In this document: positions 26,819 through 40,500 of the stretch, one piece after another | Position numbering within the stretch: the stretch's first letter is position 1 | Layout of the letters: each line of letters opens with the position of its first letter | From: Dicaeum eximium | Taxonomy: Eukaryota; Chordata; Aves; Passeriformes; Dicaeidae | NCBI GenBank assembly: GCA_013396995.1 | Contig: VWZP01002584.1 | Location: forward strand, 805,048 to 869,047 | Direction: 5' to 3' | DNA: 64,000 nt | Notes under the pieces: generated by a model | Databases searched by the model: none | Told to the model about the DNA's origin: nothing | Seen by the model: only the letters and a program-made list of their open reading frames with translations | Translations under genes and position numbers: made by a program

Positions 26819-28675
26819 CTAAAAGATGTACAGGAAAGAAAGTGGGGAAAAATAGGTTAAATAAATTCAAATATCAATATGCATAGCTTTAATACAGCTA
26901 AACAAATTAATCTTTTCATATTATACTGAAAACATTCTGCTCTTCGTGTCTTAAGCATGTCTATAACACAATGTGAATAGCTTCTGTAGGTTTTTTAATG
27001 ATAAACTAGGTGGAGATGTGCACATAGAATTGTGTAAGACTTTCAAGATTGCTCTAAGACTCTCTAGGATCAATACCGGACTTTGCACCAAGTCTAACAG
27101 AGTTTAGTGAAGATGTGAAATGTACAGATACCACAATGGTTCAAGCGACTGTGGTGAACCTCAGTAATTTGCTTTAATGTTCTTTTTTAGAACTTGCCCC
27201 AGGGCACTTGTTTGCTTTCATTTAAATGCAGATGGTGGTTTACTTATCTGTATTTCAACATTTGCCTTCCTACAAATGAAGCAGTTTTTAAAAAAGAGAT
27301 GCTCTGTAGGTCTCTCTAAATAGAGTGTGTTTTATGCAAAGTCTTATAATACTGAGTTAAATCCTATGCCTATTTAGATAGTTTGGGTATGAAGTACATA
27401 CCAAAAATCAGTTGGGGATTGGATTTCTACCTCTGGCTGAACAACTTGTGAATAAGAATACTTTAATATCACAGAGGGTATATTTATCTCTTTTTCTTGG
27501 CTAACTACATTTTGCATTTCCAAAAATTGTCCAAAGGAGTGGGACACAATATTCTCCAGTACTAGCAAACCCTATTCATTGACCTCCTCTTTCATTTCTC
27601 TCAATCAACACAAGTGGTTACCACTCAGCAGAGTCAGAAATGTGCGAAAAAAGCCCTAAAAAGTACTAGAAAACATGTGGTGAAATAAATAAATAACTAA
27701 ATAAATAGCATAATATACTGCTGCATATATATACACCACTGAAGATTGTAATCTAAATTTGGTCAGCAGTCTAGTGTACTTAGGTATTCAGACAGAAATG
27801 TTGCAAATGGAGTAAAGAAGCCCATCTCCAAGTGCTCTCAATTTCTCTGCCCTATTGTTTTGTAACACAAAGAACCCTGTCATATACTCTTGCACCATTC
27901 ATTCCTTCATTCACAGGAAAATCGGAATCCCATATTCCTTCTTTCCTTCCAATAAAGAATACTTTGTGTCACATCCCTCCTTCAAAAGATGACTCTGAAA
28001 GAAAACTGCAATTCTCTTGCTGTGCTATATTGTGTTTCACCCACTAGCTTTCAAGATCCTTTACAAAGAAGATGAAAATAATTTTCCCTCCCATTCAAAT
28101 AAGGAACTTGGGAGAAAAAGTGATCTATTCAGGTATGGTCTGTCAGTCAACTGATGGAGTGGGAAAGTAGCTCTCCTCACCCCAGAACTAGAGTCCTACC
28201 TATCCATGCAGTGACGCAGATCAACACAACAAATAGTTTAGTTTGCCAGAAACTCAAAAACACATCACAAACTAACAGCTACACCATAAACCCAGAGCCA
28301 AACTTTCTGAAAATCTAGGAGTGTTTGGGGGTTTGACCAAATTTCAGTGTAAGTCATCTCTCCATTGCTTAAAAGTTCTCCCTGCTAGGTGAAATAGATT
28401 ATCAGAGTAGTGAAAAATGGAATGTTTCTAGTTGATTCACAGATTTATTTTTACATTCATGGAGAAAATAGGAGACAGCAAAACATAGATCTGTTCCAGT
28501 AAGACTGACATCACCTAGCATGCACATGCCTTAGAAACAAAGAATAAATATCCAGCATCTCCAAGCTCTAAACTTGTTTTCCACATCTTTAAAACAATAA
28601 CTAAAATACTTTTCTCTCATGTGAAATAATTTCTTGAGGAAACTGCCAGGAAGGAGGACAGAGAGGCTGTTTCAC
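26819..28675 (-). other. ROBO1 intron, 1.9 kb
   Basis: Intron within Ig4. It holds an (AAAT)n stretch at 27683-27708; nothing else recognised. Confidence 0.85.
27683..27708. repeat. (AAAT)n simple repeat
   Basis: Six or so copies of AAAT with one interruption (AACT), within an intron. Confidence 0.85.
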
Positions 28676-28800
28676 CTGACTCCCTTCTCTCCTCCAGAAG
28701 ATGGCTGGCTGAGGGTTTCCAGTTGCTTCACACTGGAAAGTCACCGTTCTCCCCAGTGCAGCTACCTGGTCTCGAGGCTTTACAACGAACTGTGGAGGCT
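28676..28800 (-). CDS. ROBO1: ROBO1 exon: first half of Ig4
   Basis: 125-nt exon entering in phase 1 and leaving in phase 0. It completes E, then reads PPQFVVKPRDQVAALGRTV and TFQCEATGNPQPAIFWRREG with SQ at the end. It holds the first Ig4 cysteine (FQCEATG) and the core tryptophan (IFWRRE). The acceptor is TTTCAG and the donor is GTCAG then GTGAAA. Ig4 mediates receptor dimer contacts in published ROBO1 ectodomain work. Compared with remembered human ROBO1, PPHF is PPQF and VVALG is VAALG. Confidence 0.97.
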
Positions 28801-31800
28801 CTGAAAGGAAAACACCAAAAATAAATATCAGCTGATTTGAAAGAACGATTTGCCTCCTGAGTTTTCACGGTATAAACCAGAACAATTAAGTTTCTTTGAT
28901 AAGGAGAGGCAGCACAAGGACACATGGGTCTCTAACAGCCACAGCTCCAGCATCACTCAGATCATCTTTTCTGTCTGGACCTCCCAGTTAAAACTCTGAC
29001 TGTGCAACATGTGCTTTTAGTGCTTACCCAGTGTACAAGGAAATAAGTCCCACCAGCTTGATGAGGCAACTTGCAGAGCAACAGTCACCAATACAAACAA
29101 ACCTGCTACAATTTGGTTTTTAAAGGAGGAATAGGGCTGCAAGCCACAATGGAGAAATCTTTGAGGGACAACTGGCCCAGAGGTCACACTTTGTTGAGGG
29201 CTGCAAAACACAATGCTGAGTAACTATGAATTCAGGCTTACACACACAAAACTCATCATCTCTGATTTAGGAAAGCTGAGGAGAGAAAAAGCCCTTTAGT
29301 GCTTATATAAGGGACTTTTGATGTAATCATGATCTCAAAAAAACTTGAAGTCAAAAGCCCAAGAAATACTATTCAAATTAAACCACTTAAAATCTCCAGT
29401 TCAAACACACTGAGAAGGAATGAATTTAAAGGAACAGTAGAGCTAAATGTCTTCCTCATTTACATACTCAAGAGCATGTTCAAACAAAATATATATGCAA
29501 ATGAAGGCAAATTTGAAACATCTGCTGAGTCTAACATTATAAATACTGCCAGCATTGTTTGATTTATACTGACTTCAACAACCCCTTCATCCAGTAGTAT
29601 GTAGAATGTCAAAGAATCATGTCAGTCACATTAAAAAAAAAAAATCAGCATAGATGGCATTAGATATCTTGTTGATGCTATCACAGAAAAAAATCTAGTG
29701 TGTTCTATAGGCTGTTAACTCTTGCTTCTTGAAAAATATGCATTAAATCAAAGCCCATTTATTTATTACGTTTCAATTCTTTCGGATCATCTGCCTAAAA
29801 ATAATTATGCTCTCCCACTTTTTTAGATTGAGAATAAAGGGAATATTTTATATCTGACTTAAAGAAATCAAATTATTTTGATATTTGTTTCCTTTTTTTT
29901 CCCCTTGCAAACATTGATGTTTTCACAAGGTTTTCCTTTAAAAACAGTGCAAAATATGTAATGCAAAGATGTGTTTTCCAAACATCAAGCAGTAGTGGCT
30001 TTATCTGGAATTAATTCAGTAACACTTAAGTCCTTAAAAAAAAAAAACAGTCACTTTCAGTGTTCCTGTGGGCCAGTATTTGCAGTTATCTGTTCCCCAA
30101 GCCTTGTGTCTACTCCCTGGTGAATTCATATCAGAATATATTCTTCCCGCGCCCCTCCTGCTTCCAGAGCAATTTTTGAAGCATAACACTATTGTCCATA
30201 TTTGGATGCAAATGCTACCTTCCCTAGCATTTCCTTAGATAAGAAACTATGCAAAGCAAAGCTAAGACTGACCTACTGTAATTAGCTGACTTCAAAACAT
30301 TTAGCTCTGAAACATCTGACCAGTACCTTGGAAGAAGATGTGGGAAGGCTTTGACATGACAGAAGGTTTCATTTGGAAGGGAGGGTTTGCCACGGGGTTG
30401 GGATGCATGGGAGGGAAAATGGAGATGAGGGTGAAGCACTTTTGTTATGCTGCTAGATTCTGGTAACAAGAATAAATTTAGCATACAGTTAAATTTAGGG
30501 CTGGTTCTGTACTAGCCTGTGACACAATGCCACACAATATGGAACTGAGGGTTTCTATACCCTGTGCTAGTGCAGAGGATTTATGAGGTTTCAGATTTTA
30601 TTGAACTCAAGGACAGGTACAACTATAAAGAAAATAAAATGGTTCTGACCACTGGAGAAATAGCTGGATGGTTGTGATTACAGTACCTCAAGATGAGCAT
30701 TCAGGGACTACTTAACACAAAAAGGAAGGTGGAATTTAATCTTATAACCAGCCATGTTAGAATTTATAAAATATAAACAGGTACATATTTCTCTAAGTAT
30801 TATTCTAAATATGTATTTTGTATGGATACTACTCTAAAAACATATGCATATTGCCTATATATGTATGTATTATTCAAAATCTACTGCCAGTAAGGTAAAT
30901 AACAAAAATCCTTCTAGCTTCAATATTAGAAGAATTTAACAGGGTTAAGTGAAACTATTATTAAATTCCATTCTGTGTTAAGTGTACTGGAAGCTTTTTC
31001 ATTGTCTTTTTTTTAGTATCATTCAGTTTGATTTCACACCTTGGGTCACATACATGTGTTATGTAATGATGAGACTGTAAAAAATGCCAAAATAATAAAT
31101 CCCCGTAAGAAAAGAACAGCTTTTATCCTAGAAACCTTTTAACCAAACACAATTTTTTAGCACATTTTGAAGTTCAACCCATGCAGCCACTGAAGAAAGG
31201 AGACATTAGGATTTGACTCACTGCATCACATAAAAACAGACAGAAAATTTGCAACCCGTTACCTTTCTCTTTGCCATTAAGTTACCCACACTTCATGCAG
31301 GATTTATTCTGTTCCATGTGTCTTGCCAATAACAAGTGAAAGATGGGAGCTGAGTGGTTGGAGGACATGGAAGGGGATGGATGGGAAGGGGAGGAGAAGT
31401 TCCCGTCACAGTGATACGATGATTAGAAGATGGCCAATAAAATTTCAACTTACCAGACACAACTAAAAACAAAAACAAAACAAAAAGAAAACATGGAATA
31501 AATAAAATTGAGCAGACATGAAACAAAGCAAAGAATAAAGCAAAATTAAAAAAAAAATTAAAAATGGATCCTTGGTAAGGACCTTAGACAGTGAACACAT
31601 ATTCTGATATATGAAAAATAGGTTTACAATGTTGAACAACAGTTTTATATTTTGATTTTTAAGCAGCAGTCTCTATCAAATACTGAAAGTAGATGGTAAA
31701 GGAAAATGGGTAACAGGCCAGGCAGTCTGGGTTCTACTCCAAGCCTTTCTATTGAACTGATGTGTACCTTAAGTAAATTTTTTTTTTCCACATTAGCATT

Positions 31801-34254
31801 ACTCATCTGCATCAAGATCTTTCTATGGTAAAATGAACTTAAAATCTCCAGTAAATATCAATCTGCAACATTGCTGAAATGGAACAGTAACATTTACAGA
31901 TTTTCTAAAGCACCCAAACATTTACCAATGGAATATATTTTTATGAAGTTAGTATCTATTGAAAAAGAAAGTTCATTAAAAAAATAATAATATGCTAAGG
32001 CATTTAAGCCACACACAAATTTCTTTAGTATAGGATTGCTGAGTCAAGGTCATTAAGGCTCACTAATAAATTGTAAATGCAAAGTAAACCACAATTAAAA
32101 CTAGTTTGAAAAGATTCTTAACCCTTTTCTTTGTACCCCAAACCTGAATTTCATTAAAATATTAAAAACCAAACATTTATTGCAAAACATTAGATTTTTC
32201 AATGGCAATGATCAGCGGTAAATTATCAAATATTAAATTATCCTTCAACCACAATTCAAAATTTTCACAAACTTTGAAATGGCTCAGATCCTGGCAAGGT
32301 AACTTTGCTTATAAAAGAAAGGCATGTTAGAAGGTATTCCAACCTCGTATCAGTGATGGAAAGAACAGATTCAAAATAAAAAAAAAACAGAAGTAATGCA
32401 TTTTGAAAATATACACAGATACTGACCAAGAAAAGGAAAAAAGTTAATTGAAAAAGGTTAATTGGTGATAATTACAGTAAAGGTGCAAAAAGATATAATT
32501 TTTAAATGCATGCTACACTTTGGTCTTATCACTTTATGTTGAGAGTAAACCAGCTCTTGCTCAGATGGGCAATTTTCATATTGAGTAGCTAAGCACCCTC
32601 AATTCACCATCCTCTGATAAAAACATGCAGGAAACCAATAATATCCACTTTGCCAATATTCATTAGGTATGAGGAATCCTGGCCTCCTGTTCTGATAAGT
32701 GCAGAGGACTCCAGGTGTATTATCAAAACGAAGCAGAATGAGAATCAGATAGAATATTGGAATTTGGAACATGTTGAAGACAAGAAGCTGCAACTGCATA
32801 TGCCAAACCCAGATCATCTAGATTTGAATTTTATATGAGATTTTTTTTTTTTTTAAGGAAATAATCTCAAAGAGAGGAAGTTTAAAATACCATTTTCCAA
32901 AGATTTGAGTTTTAAAGAATTATTCTGGATGTGCACTAGCCTTCTTTAAATGGTATTTCTCAAAAAGAAAATCAGTGTGCATTAGTCTGCTCGGATTATC
33001 TGTAAATCTATAATTCCTAAAAGGAGTGGCCAAGAAATGCTACACACGAATTCCTGAGAGAAATCTGCTCTTCCCCAAGATTCAGCTCCCAGGTACTCTT
33101 GTTCATGTGTAAGTTTGTATTTCCCAGAAACTGTTGCTTTTAAACTGAAAAGCTCTTTACTTAACTTGCAGTTACAATCCTACGTGCTCTGGAATTAGAA
33201 ATGATTCTCCACAAAACACAACTCATTGTACATGAAACAGCCTGATAAGAGACTTAATGGAATGAAATTCTTGCACAGATAAAGCAACTTTAAATTGTTT
33301 TTTTTTCATTTGTTGAGTATTGCCAAGAAGAGGAAGGTTCAGCCTTCTCAGTGGCAATGCAGAGCTGATCAAGTCCTCTACTGCAAACTCACTGGAAAAT
33401 GCCTAACAGATAGAAACCTTACTTGTGTGCTCAATTATATTTCTACAAATTAAATTAACTTCTAAGTGCTGAATTTCCCCTTTTCTTTTTATTAGACATT
33501 TCTAACTGTAGGTCAAAACTAACCCTGTCAAGCAAATATAAATTTTTGCCCACCTGTGAAAACAGAGGGGACACTAATACATGAAAATAAATCCCTGTAG
33601 AAACAGGGCATCACATTGGTTGCAAATCTGTGGAAAGGCCAAAGGGTGAAGTTTCATAGAAAAATTTGAACAATTTTGTCAGAGGGATATCATGTGGTTT
33701 AAAAGAACAACAATAATAGCAACATCTACAACAAAGACCACATTCTTAATTTGATTTGCAGGCTATTGATATCTAAGGTTACTAAAACTGAGAAGCAAAT
33801 AGTTTTTCCTCTATTATAGCACATTTTATTTGACACCACTTTCAATTATAAAGTAAATTAATTTTCCCTCTGTTAAGCATGGTTTTTCACATGGCAATTA
33901 GGTGGAATAACCTGTTTGTAAAGACAGGAAGTTAGCATGTAAAACCGCAACTACCAAAGGAATAATATTTTTGCCTTTCATATAATTTCCTTGACATTCA
34001 AGGCTTTTCAGGGAAGACATGTCCAGTTACTGAACAAAAACCAAAAGAAAAGTGGTTTCCAGTCTAGTGACGTGATCTTTTAATGCCTTATTCTTTCCAG
34101 CAATCCTATCAACCTCACTGGGACTATTGATATCATTAAATCCACTCACAGGAGTAGGAATTTGCAGTTTTAGGACTTAAACTACAGCCTAGTACAGTTG
34201 CCAGATGTTAATGGAGCAACTATTAAATTTGACAGATGTAGTTTTGTAGGTTCA

Positions 34255-34530
34255 CATGATAATCAAGTTGGAAGCAACCTCAGAGGTCTCCATTCCAACC
34301 TCCTGCTCAAGAGGGTCAGCTACAGGGATTGATCCAGTCAGGGCCTGAAAAATTTCAAGGAATAACAATGCACAGACTCTGGCAGCCCACTCTGCTGCTT
34401 GCCTGTCCAGCCAGTGAAGAAATGCCTTCTCATATCCAGCCTCAATCTGCCTTGTTTCAACTTAAATCCATTGTCCCTTGTGCTCCCTCCATGCACCACT
34501 GGGATGAGCCTGGGTCTGTCTCATCCTGGG
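34255..34530 (-). mobile_element. CR1 LINE, truncated 3' end
   Basis: Read on the plus strand, this matches the reverse complement of the avian CR1 3' region in order: AAGTTGGAAGCAACCTCAGA, then CATTCCAACCTCCTGCTCAA, a line resembling TCAGGGCCTGAAAAATTTC, GGCAGCCCACTCTG, AAATGCCTTCTCATATCCAG and CATTGTCCCTTGTGCTCC with CACCACTGGGATGAGCCTGG. The element is therefore inserted in minus orientation with its 3' end at left. It is strongly diverged, with no coding capacity and a decayed 3' octamer repeat. CR1 is the dominant LINE of birds and reptiles. Confidence 0.85.
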
Positions 34531-35152
34531 GTCTCATATGAGACCTCAACATGCAATGCCTAAATCTCAAAAAGACACATTTTTTAGTTCTTCTCAGAGT
34601 TGAATGCAAATGTTGATCTGCTATTTCATACTTCCTCATACTTAGAATAAAATATTACAGTGCTGCGTCCATTTCTTAGTCTGCCATTAGGAAAGTTAGA
34701 AGCTTCAAGTACCCCATTCTCGATAGCTTGCCAGCAATTATCTATCTCAAAAGGAGTAAAATTATAGAAATTTTCATTTATGTATACTAATGAGATGCTT
34801 TTGAGATCCAAGGTGGTACTTAACTACCAAAAAGTATTTTGTTCAGCCTGTTTAATACTCATTAATTATTGTTCTCACTATTACTATTTACAAGTATCTT
34901 CAGGTGTTATTTAACTGACACAAGTTGAACACTTTTGATTGAAGCTCAATGTGTTTCACTTTTGATTATTTAAAAAATCTTCATGTCTTCAAGGACTGCT
35001 GGACACTAATAGAGGCTATTATAAAAGAAGCAAGAAAGTATAACTCTACACCAGAGAAATTAAACAACCCCAATTTTCAGGCCAATAATTACACACAACA
35101 ATCAAGCTCATATCAAAATTTAGCTTCTGTATAAATACTTGGCCATGACGAC

Positions 35153-35180
35153 TGATCTCGAAAATGAAATTTTCGAGTCA
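35153..35180. repeat. Short perfect inverted repeat (hairpin)
   Basis: CTCGAAAAT (35157-35165) and ATTTTCGAG (35169-35177) are perfect 9-bp inverted arms around GAA. Three more pairs (TGA with TCA) extend the stem past one bulged T at 35156. No known element recognised. Confidence 0.7.
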
Positions 35181-36918
35181 CAATGAAATTCGGATTCCTT
35201 TCAAGAAATTTTGTGATACATTAATCCCAGTTCAAGTGAAATGTATCAGAGATTGCATGTGCCTGTAGAAATGAAGTGGTAGGAGATGGGACAGGAGTAT
35301 GAGCAGATGTGCTGAGTAGGCAATGGAGTGAGAAGCTGGAATTTCCATTGGGATTGGCCGGGTAGAGACTAGACAGTGAGAGAGGAGAAACTGCAGAGCT
35401 AGCAAGGGAGACAGCACAGAGATTGCTGCATTATCTGCCAGGGAGCTGAAACTCAGCTGTTTGTCAACTTCAGATGAAATAAACGGGTGAGAAACCCACA
35501 GTTTCTGACCTCTATCTGAAATGTACGGGTACAGAAAATTTGGGTACGACAATCACATGTAGAGGAAATGTAAGAGTCTGATTATGTTTAGCAAACTGGT
35601 CAAACTCTGACTTTTCATGCCTTAAAAAACAAACTAACAAGAAACCCTGAATAATTCCAAACAAAAACTCCACAAAAATCTGCCAACATCTATTCAAAAA
35701 TGTGTTTGATTTCTAATCCTGCTAAACTCTGAAATCTAATGAAACAATTTTTATGTTCAAATATCTGAATGAGGACTATCGAATACCTCCCTGCAACATG
35801 ACTACCAGATATTTATGTTGGTGTTTTGCAAAAACTATTATTAATGGAGATAGTCTAAGATAGATTAATTATTTTTGATAACTATCTGGTGATTTGTAGG
35901 CTATTTGTTCTTATCACAGCAATCTGAAACTCTCAATATCCTTGATATGCACATCTCTCTGCAGTCATTTATGGGAAGTATCACTTTCTACAGAGAAATA
36001 AACAAAAGCCTGAATCTCTTGTCCTGAAAAAAACATAAATGCTGCCATTCAGCTGCTTCCTGGCTTCAGCCTGTGAAAAATACGGGAAAATAACACCAGG
36101 TACAGTACAAAAGAACTGGGGTATATCACTTTTCATCCTCCCTGGACTCTCTATTTTCAGCTGTCACTTCTTGAGGTCTAAATACATATACACACAATTC
36201 ACATTTTCCTGGATTTTCTGCTGAAGTTCACATTGATGTGGGACCAGCCTGGGCCACCCTTACTCACTCTGACTGCTTTCACAGTGCCTGGTCCCAGAGC
36301 ACCAGGTTTGACACAGTGCAGCACAAACATTTAAGGAAAGGTCTCACAGTCTGGCGCCGAGCACGCCACAGCCACAGAGCTGAGGTAAAATGTTTACACG
36401 AGATTTCTGATGTCTCAAATCGAAAGTGATGACTTGTAATTCCAAACCCCCAGCAAGGGAGTGATCGTGGTTTATTGTATTTATGATGAGTGGAAAAATT
36501 CTGCTTTAGATTGCTGCTGATTTGTCAGATAAGCAATTTTAAGTGGAAAGGAACAAGCAACTACAGGAAATTCAAATTTACCAAACCCAAGAAGATAAAA
36601 ATCAGAAAAAAAAATAGATTAATTATTTTCTCTAATTGTGATGTGAAGAATGAAATTAAGACAGAAACAGGTGACTTACTAGTTGGAAAAATAGTTCTGA
36701 TATTAAGACCACCTTTAGAATTAGTGAAACCCATAAAAATGCTTCAGGTTCAATGACAGAAAAGTGAATATGGGGAAAATCTCAGTATCAATTAGGTGCT
36801 GCTTTCCTCAACATACTTTCAAAGAGTTTTGTAGTTTTTTTAAATGTGTATTTATTTATTTTTGTTTACAAATGATTCACATTCCCTCTTCTGTCTGAAC
36901 ACTGAAAACTGGTCAGGT

Positions 36919-37520
36919 TGCCCTGGTTTCTGCTGGGATAAAGTTAATTTTTCTTAGTAGCTGGTGTAGTGCTGAGTTCTGGATTCAGTATGAGAATAGT
37001 GTTGATAACACACTGATGTTTTGGTTGTTGTTGAGCAGTGCTTATCCCAAGTCAAGGACTTCTCATGCTCTGCCAAGTGAGGAGGGATACAAGAAGATGG
37101 GAGGGAATATGGCTGGGATAGCTGACCTGAACTGGCCAAAGGGATGTTGTATGCTATGGACATGATGCCCAGTATTTAAATAGTGATAACTGGGTGGGAG
37201 CTGCTGATCACTGTTCAGGGGGAAGTTGATCATCCTTCAGCAGGTGGTGAGCAATTGTACTGTGCATCACTTGTTTATCTTGGATTTTATTTTTTTCTCT
37301 CTCTTCATTACAATTACTGGTTTTGTCATAATTAGTATTATTAGCATATTTTACTTTCTTTCAATTATTAAGGTGTTCTTATCTCAACCCACAGATTTGT
37401 GGGTTTTGTTTGTTTGTTTGCTTGCTATTTTTTTTCTGATTCTTCTCCCCATATCACTTGGTGGAGAGGCATTGAGGGGCTGTGTGGTACTTAGTTGTCA
37501 GCTGGGGTTAAACCATGACA
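36919..37520 (+). mobile_element. Solo LTR of an avian endogenous retrovirus (ERVL-like)
   Basis: About 600 bp starting TGCCCTGGTTTCTGCTGGGA and ending GGGGTTAAACCATGACA, with TG and CA ends. The order of blocks matches a widespread bird LTR as I remember it: AAAGTTAATTTTTCTTAGTA, GATAACACACTGATGTTTT, a central GGCCAAAGGGATGTTGTATG, a TATA-like AGTATTTAAATAG (37171-37183), GGTGAGCAATTGTACTGTGC, a degenerate ATTAAA-like signal near 37362, and TCTTATCTCAACCCACAG. No viral internal region lies on either side, so it is a solo LTR. No clear target-site duplication is seen (CAGGT left, CGTGC right). Family assignment is from memory. Confidence 0.8.
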
Positions 37521-40500
37521 CGTGCTGGGCAGTAACAGAGAAACAGACTGGCTGAGTCTATGCCCTGCACAAAAAGTGCCACTATCAGGGTACCAAGGGG
37601 CTACCACCTGCACTTGTCACTGTGCACTTCCTCCAGAAGCCTCAAGACAGCTGCAGTCTGGAAAGTTGGTAGTCACATCATCCTGACATTGCCTCTGACC
37701 ATGCAGGGCAGGATATATGGTCTCATTCCCAGCACATGGCACATGCCTGGCAGGCTGGATTTAGCCTGTGCCTCTGGACTTGAAACCCAGAGAAAAAGGG
37801 CTGGTGCCTCTGTGCACTCAGGAGAGCTGACATGCTCCAGGGGAAAGTGGTCTGACCACGACAAAAGCCATGTGTCACTCCTTGGTGCTGACAGAACAGA
37901 CAAAGCCTTGGAAGTGTAAGTGCTTCTGGAGATGCTGCACATACCAGGGAGACAGACAGGCCAGGGCCAGGCTTTGGAACACCCCTAAACACGGATGTCA
38001 TAACACATCAACATCACCAGCTCCAGAAACAATTTTAGAGATGAGCTTCAAGCACCGTGGATTCAAAATCAATGATTCTCCATCCTGCAGCAAGCAGGAA
38101 TGTGCCTTCTCCCAGCTTTGCAGTGGGAGCAACAACCAATTTCTTCTGAGAGCTTTTTGCTTCCCCTATTGGCATTAAAATGTCTCAAAGCTTCTTCCTC
38201 TCTTTGGGGGTTTAAACTCCACCCTCTGCTGATAAACACCACAAGATCTATGCACTAACCAAACCTCCTGCCGGGGTGCTGTTCTCATTTCAAGGGCACT
38301 CAAATAGCATTAACTCCTTATGGACTTCTGGCCATTCTGAGATTTAGTTTAAGCTGAGAGGTGTTTCCTTACTCAACTCTGATTCAAGAGGCTGGACAAT
38401 AAAATCTGGCTCTGCTTCAGCTGTGTATCAGTCATGTAACTATATAATTTTAAAGTCTGATTTTAAGAAGGTAATGAATTTTCCCTTTAAAAAATCAAGA
38501 TGATAAAGACAAGTGTGCCTGCTTATTTTTATGTGTGAGAAACCCACTGCAAAAATAGCACTTCTCAGGTTAATACATGTAGTTCACAGTTTAAAATGTG
38601 TATAAATCCTGTAGTCAGTGCCTTGAGGTGACAAAGAGAAATCTGAAATACGGAGGGTAGAAGACAGAGAGGGAGAGAGGTGGATTTAAGATTTTCCAGA
38701 AGTTACTCTCCTAGCCTACCTTCCCCCTTCCTTTCTCTGGATCCCCCTATACCACACTATAAACCAAACATAATTTAGAGAGCACTCTTAGGACAAGTCT
38801 AATTCCATCTAGTTAAAAGCTAGAGTAATGTGGTACACTGTAAAATCCTGTTTCCCAGCCTTCTCTTTTCAGAGAAGAGTTGTCTTCCCCCATGTTTTAA
38901 ATGAACTGAGGTAATTTTAGGCACTGCTGCAATCTAAGTAGTTGTGGCTACAAATATTTATACTAAAGCCTTTTAAAAGAGTGAAAAAAGATTAATTTAA
39001 AATAAACTGTGCAGAAGTAGAAAAATATTATGATAGATAGATACTATCTGAAGAATTCTTAGGAGCTTCCTACTGCATTTTTTGACTTATAGTTGAAGAT
39101 AGTAGAACTGAAAAGGAAACTGAGTGGGATATTTTTCCCCAGCTGTTTATGATAGCACAGAGTACTTCTTGGAAAGGAGAGCTTGAAATCCATAGCAACC
39201 TTCTTATAACAAGTTAAAACTATTTGTGAAGAGTGGCCAAGGCCCCTGATCAACGGATACCAACACACACTAAAAATGGAAGGACAATAAATCTCTGCAG
39301 TGCACTAACCTGTGATCATTAAAAAATGTTGGTTTGGGCATGCAGTACTCAGTGAGAAATACTCTCAACTGAAATGTATTATTTCAAAAGAAACCTGTAT
39401 TTCCTCTCACGGGGATGCCATACCCCCCACACAGAGACAACCCAAGTCTACACTAACACCCCAACTTACATTTCAATAATGTTAACAGGAAGCCAACTGT
39501 GACATATTAACAAAATTTAATTACAGGTAGCAAAAAATACAACGTGTAAGAATTCTATGCAAGCCAGACTACCCACCACGTAACAAGAATTTTTACTATC
39601 ATGGAGGCAGAAATGGGAACAAGATGCTTTAGGAAATAAGGATCATCTGTAAAAATAAAATAAATCCAAAAAATTCAGGGACACTTAGCCTGGTTTTCAT
39701 ACAGTTCTCTGTCAAAAGGTGACACTGCTATCAAAAGTTGCTGGTAGCCTGAAAGGGCCATCAGACCTTGCTGGTGGATGACTGGACAAAACCAGAACAC
39801 TCAGGTGACTCCCTTCTCTGCACTGAGACCCAATGTGTGACCCTAACTGTGTCAAAAGAGAGAGCAGCTGTCTAATACGAGGAGGTGCAAGTCCTAAGTG
39901 GGCTCTCATAGACCAGAGAAAGACAAAAAGAGAACAGAATCCCCGTCAGTCCTGTGTTTAGAGAGCATGCAGCATTTATGAGAGCAGAACAAGCAACCTC
40001 ATCCATCCAGAGCAGGACTTTGTTTTTGTTTTTCTGTCCTGTCATCCTATATCATACTTTAAAGGGTAAAAAAAGTCATCCCAAACTTTGGGAATTAGTG
40101 TGTGGTCATATGGCAAGAGAAGAATGCAAATACCTCCTGCAGAAAATGATAATTTATATATAAGTCCAGCCTGAACAAGGAATTTTTTTTCTTACACTGG
40201 AAGATTCTGATACTGACCTACAAGGCAATCAAGTTCACATATAAAGACAGCAAAATTCTTTATTACCAGCTCTTGAGTGTTATTCAGCACCTAGCAACAA
40301 ATCATTTTAGTGTTCAAACAAAACACAAGTCATAGTAGCAAATGGTACTCAAAACAGCTTGTCAAAATAATGTTTGAATGCGCTGTTATTCAGCATTTTA
40401 AAATTCTTTGTCTTAAGACCAATTCAGGAATTACTGATGCAAGTAAACTAACAAAAGGGACTGTACTGCACTGTATTACTCACAGGCTATGAACTAGGCA

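Noticed and set aside
37560..38178. Overlapping plus and minus open frames next to the LTR, considered as leftover viral internal sequence
   Set aside because: No recognisable gag, pol or env likeness and no primer-binding site after the LTR end.
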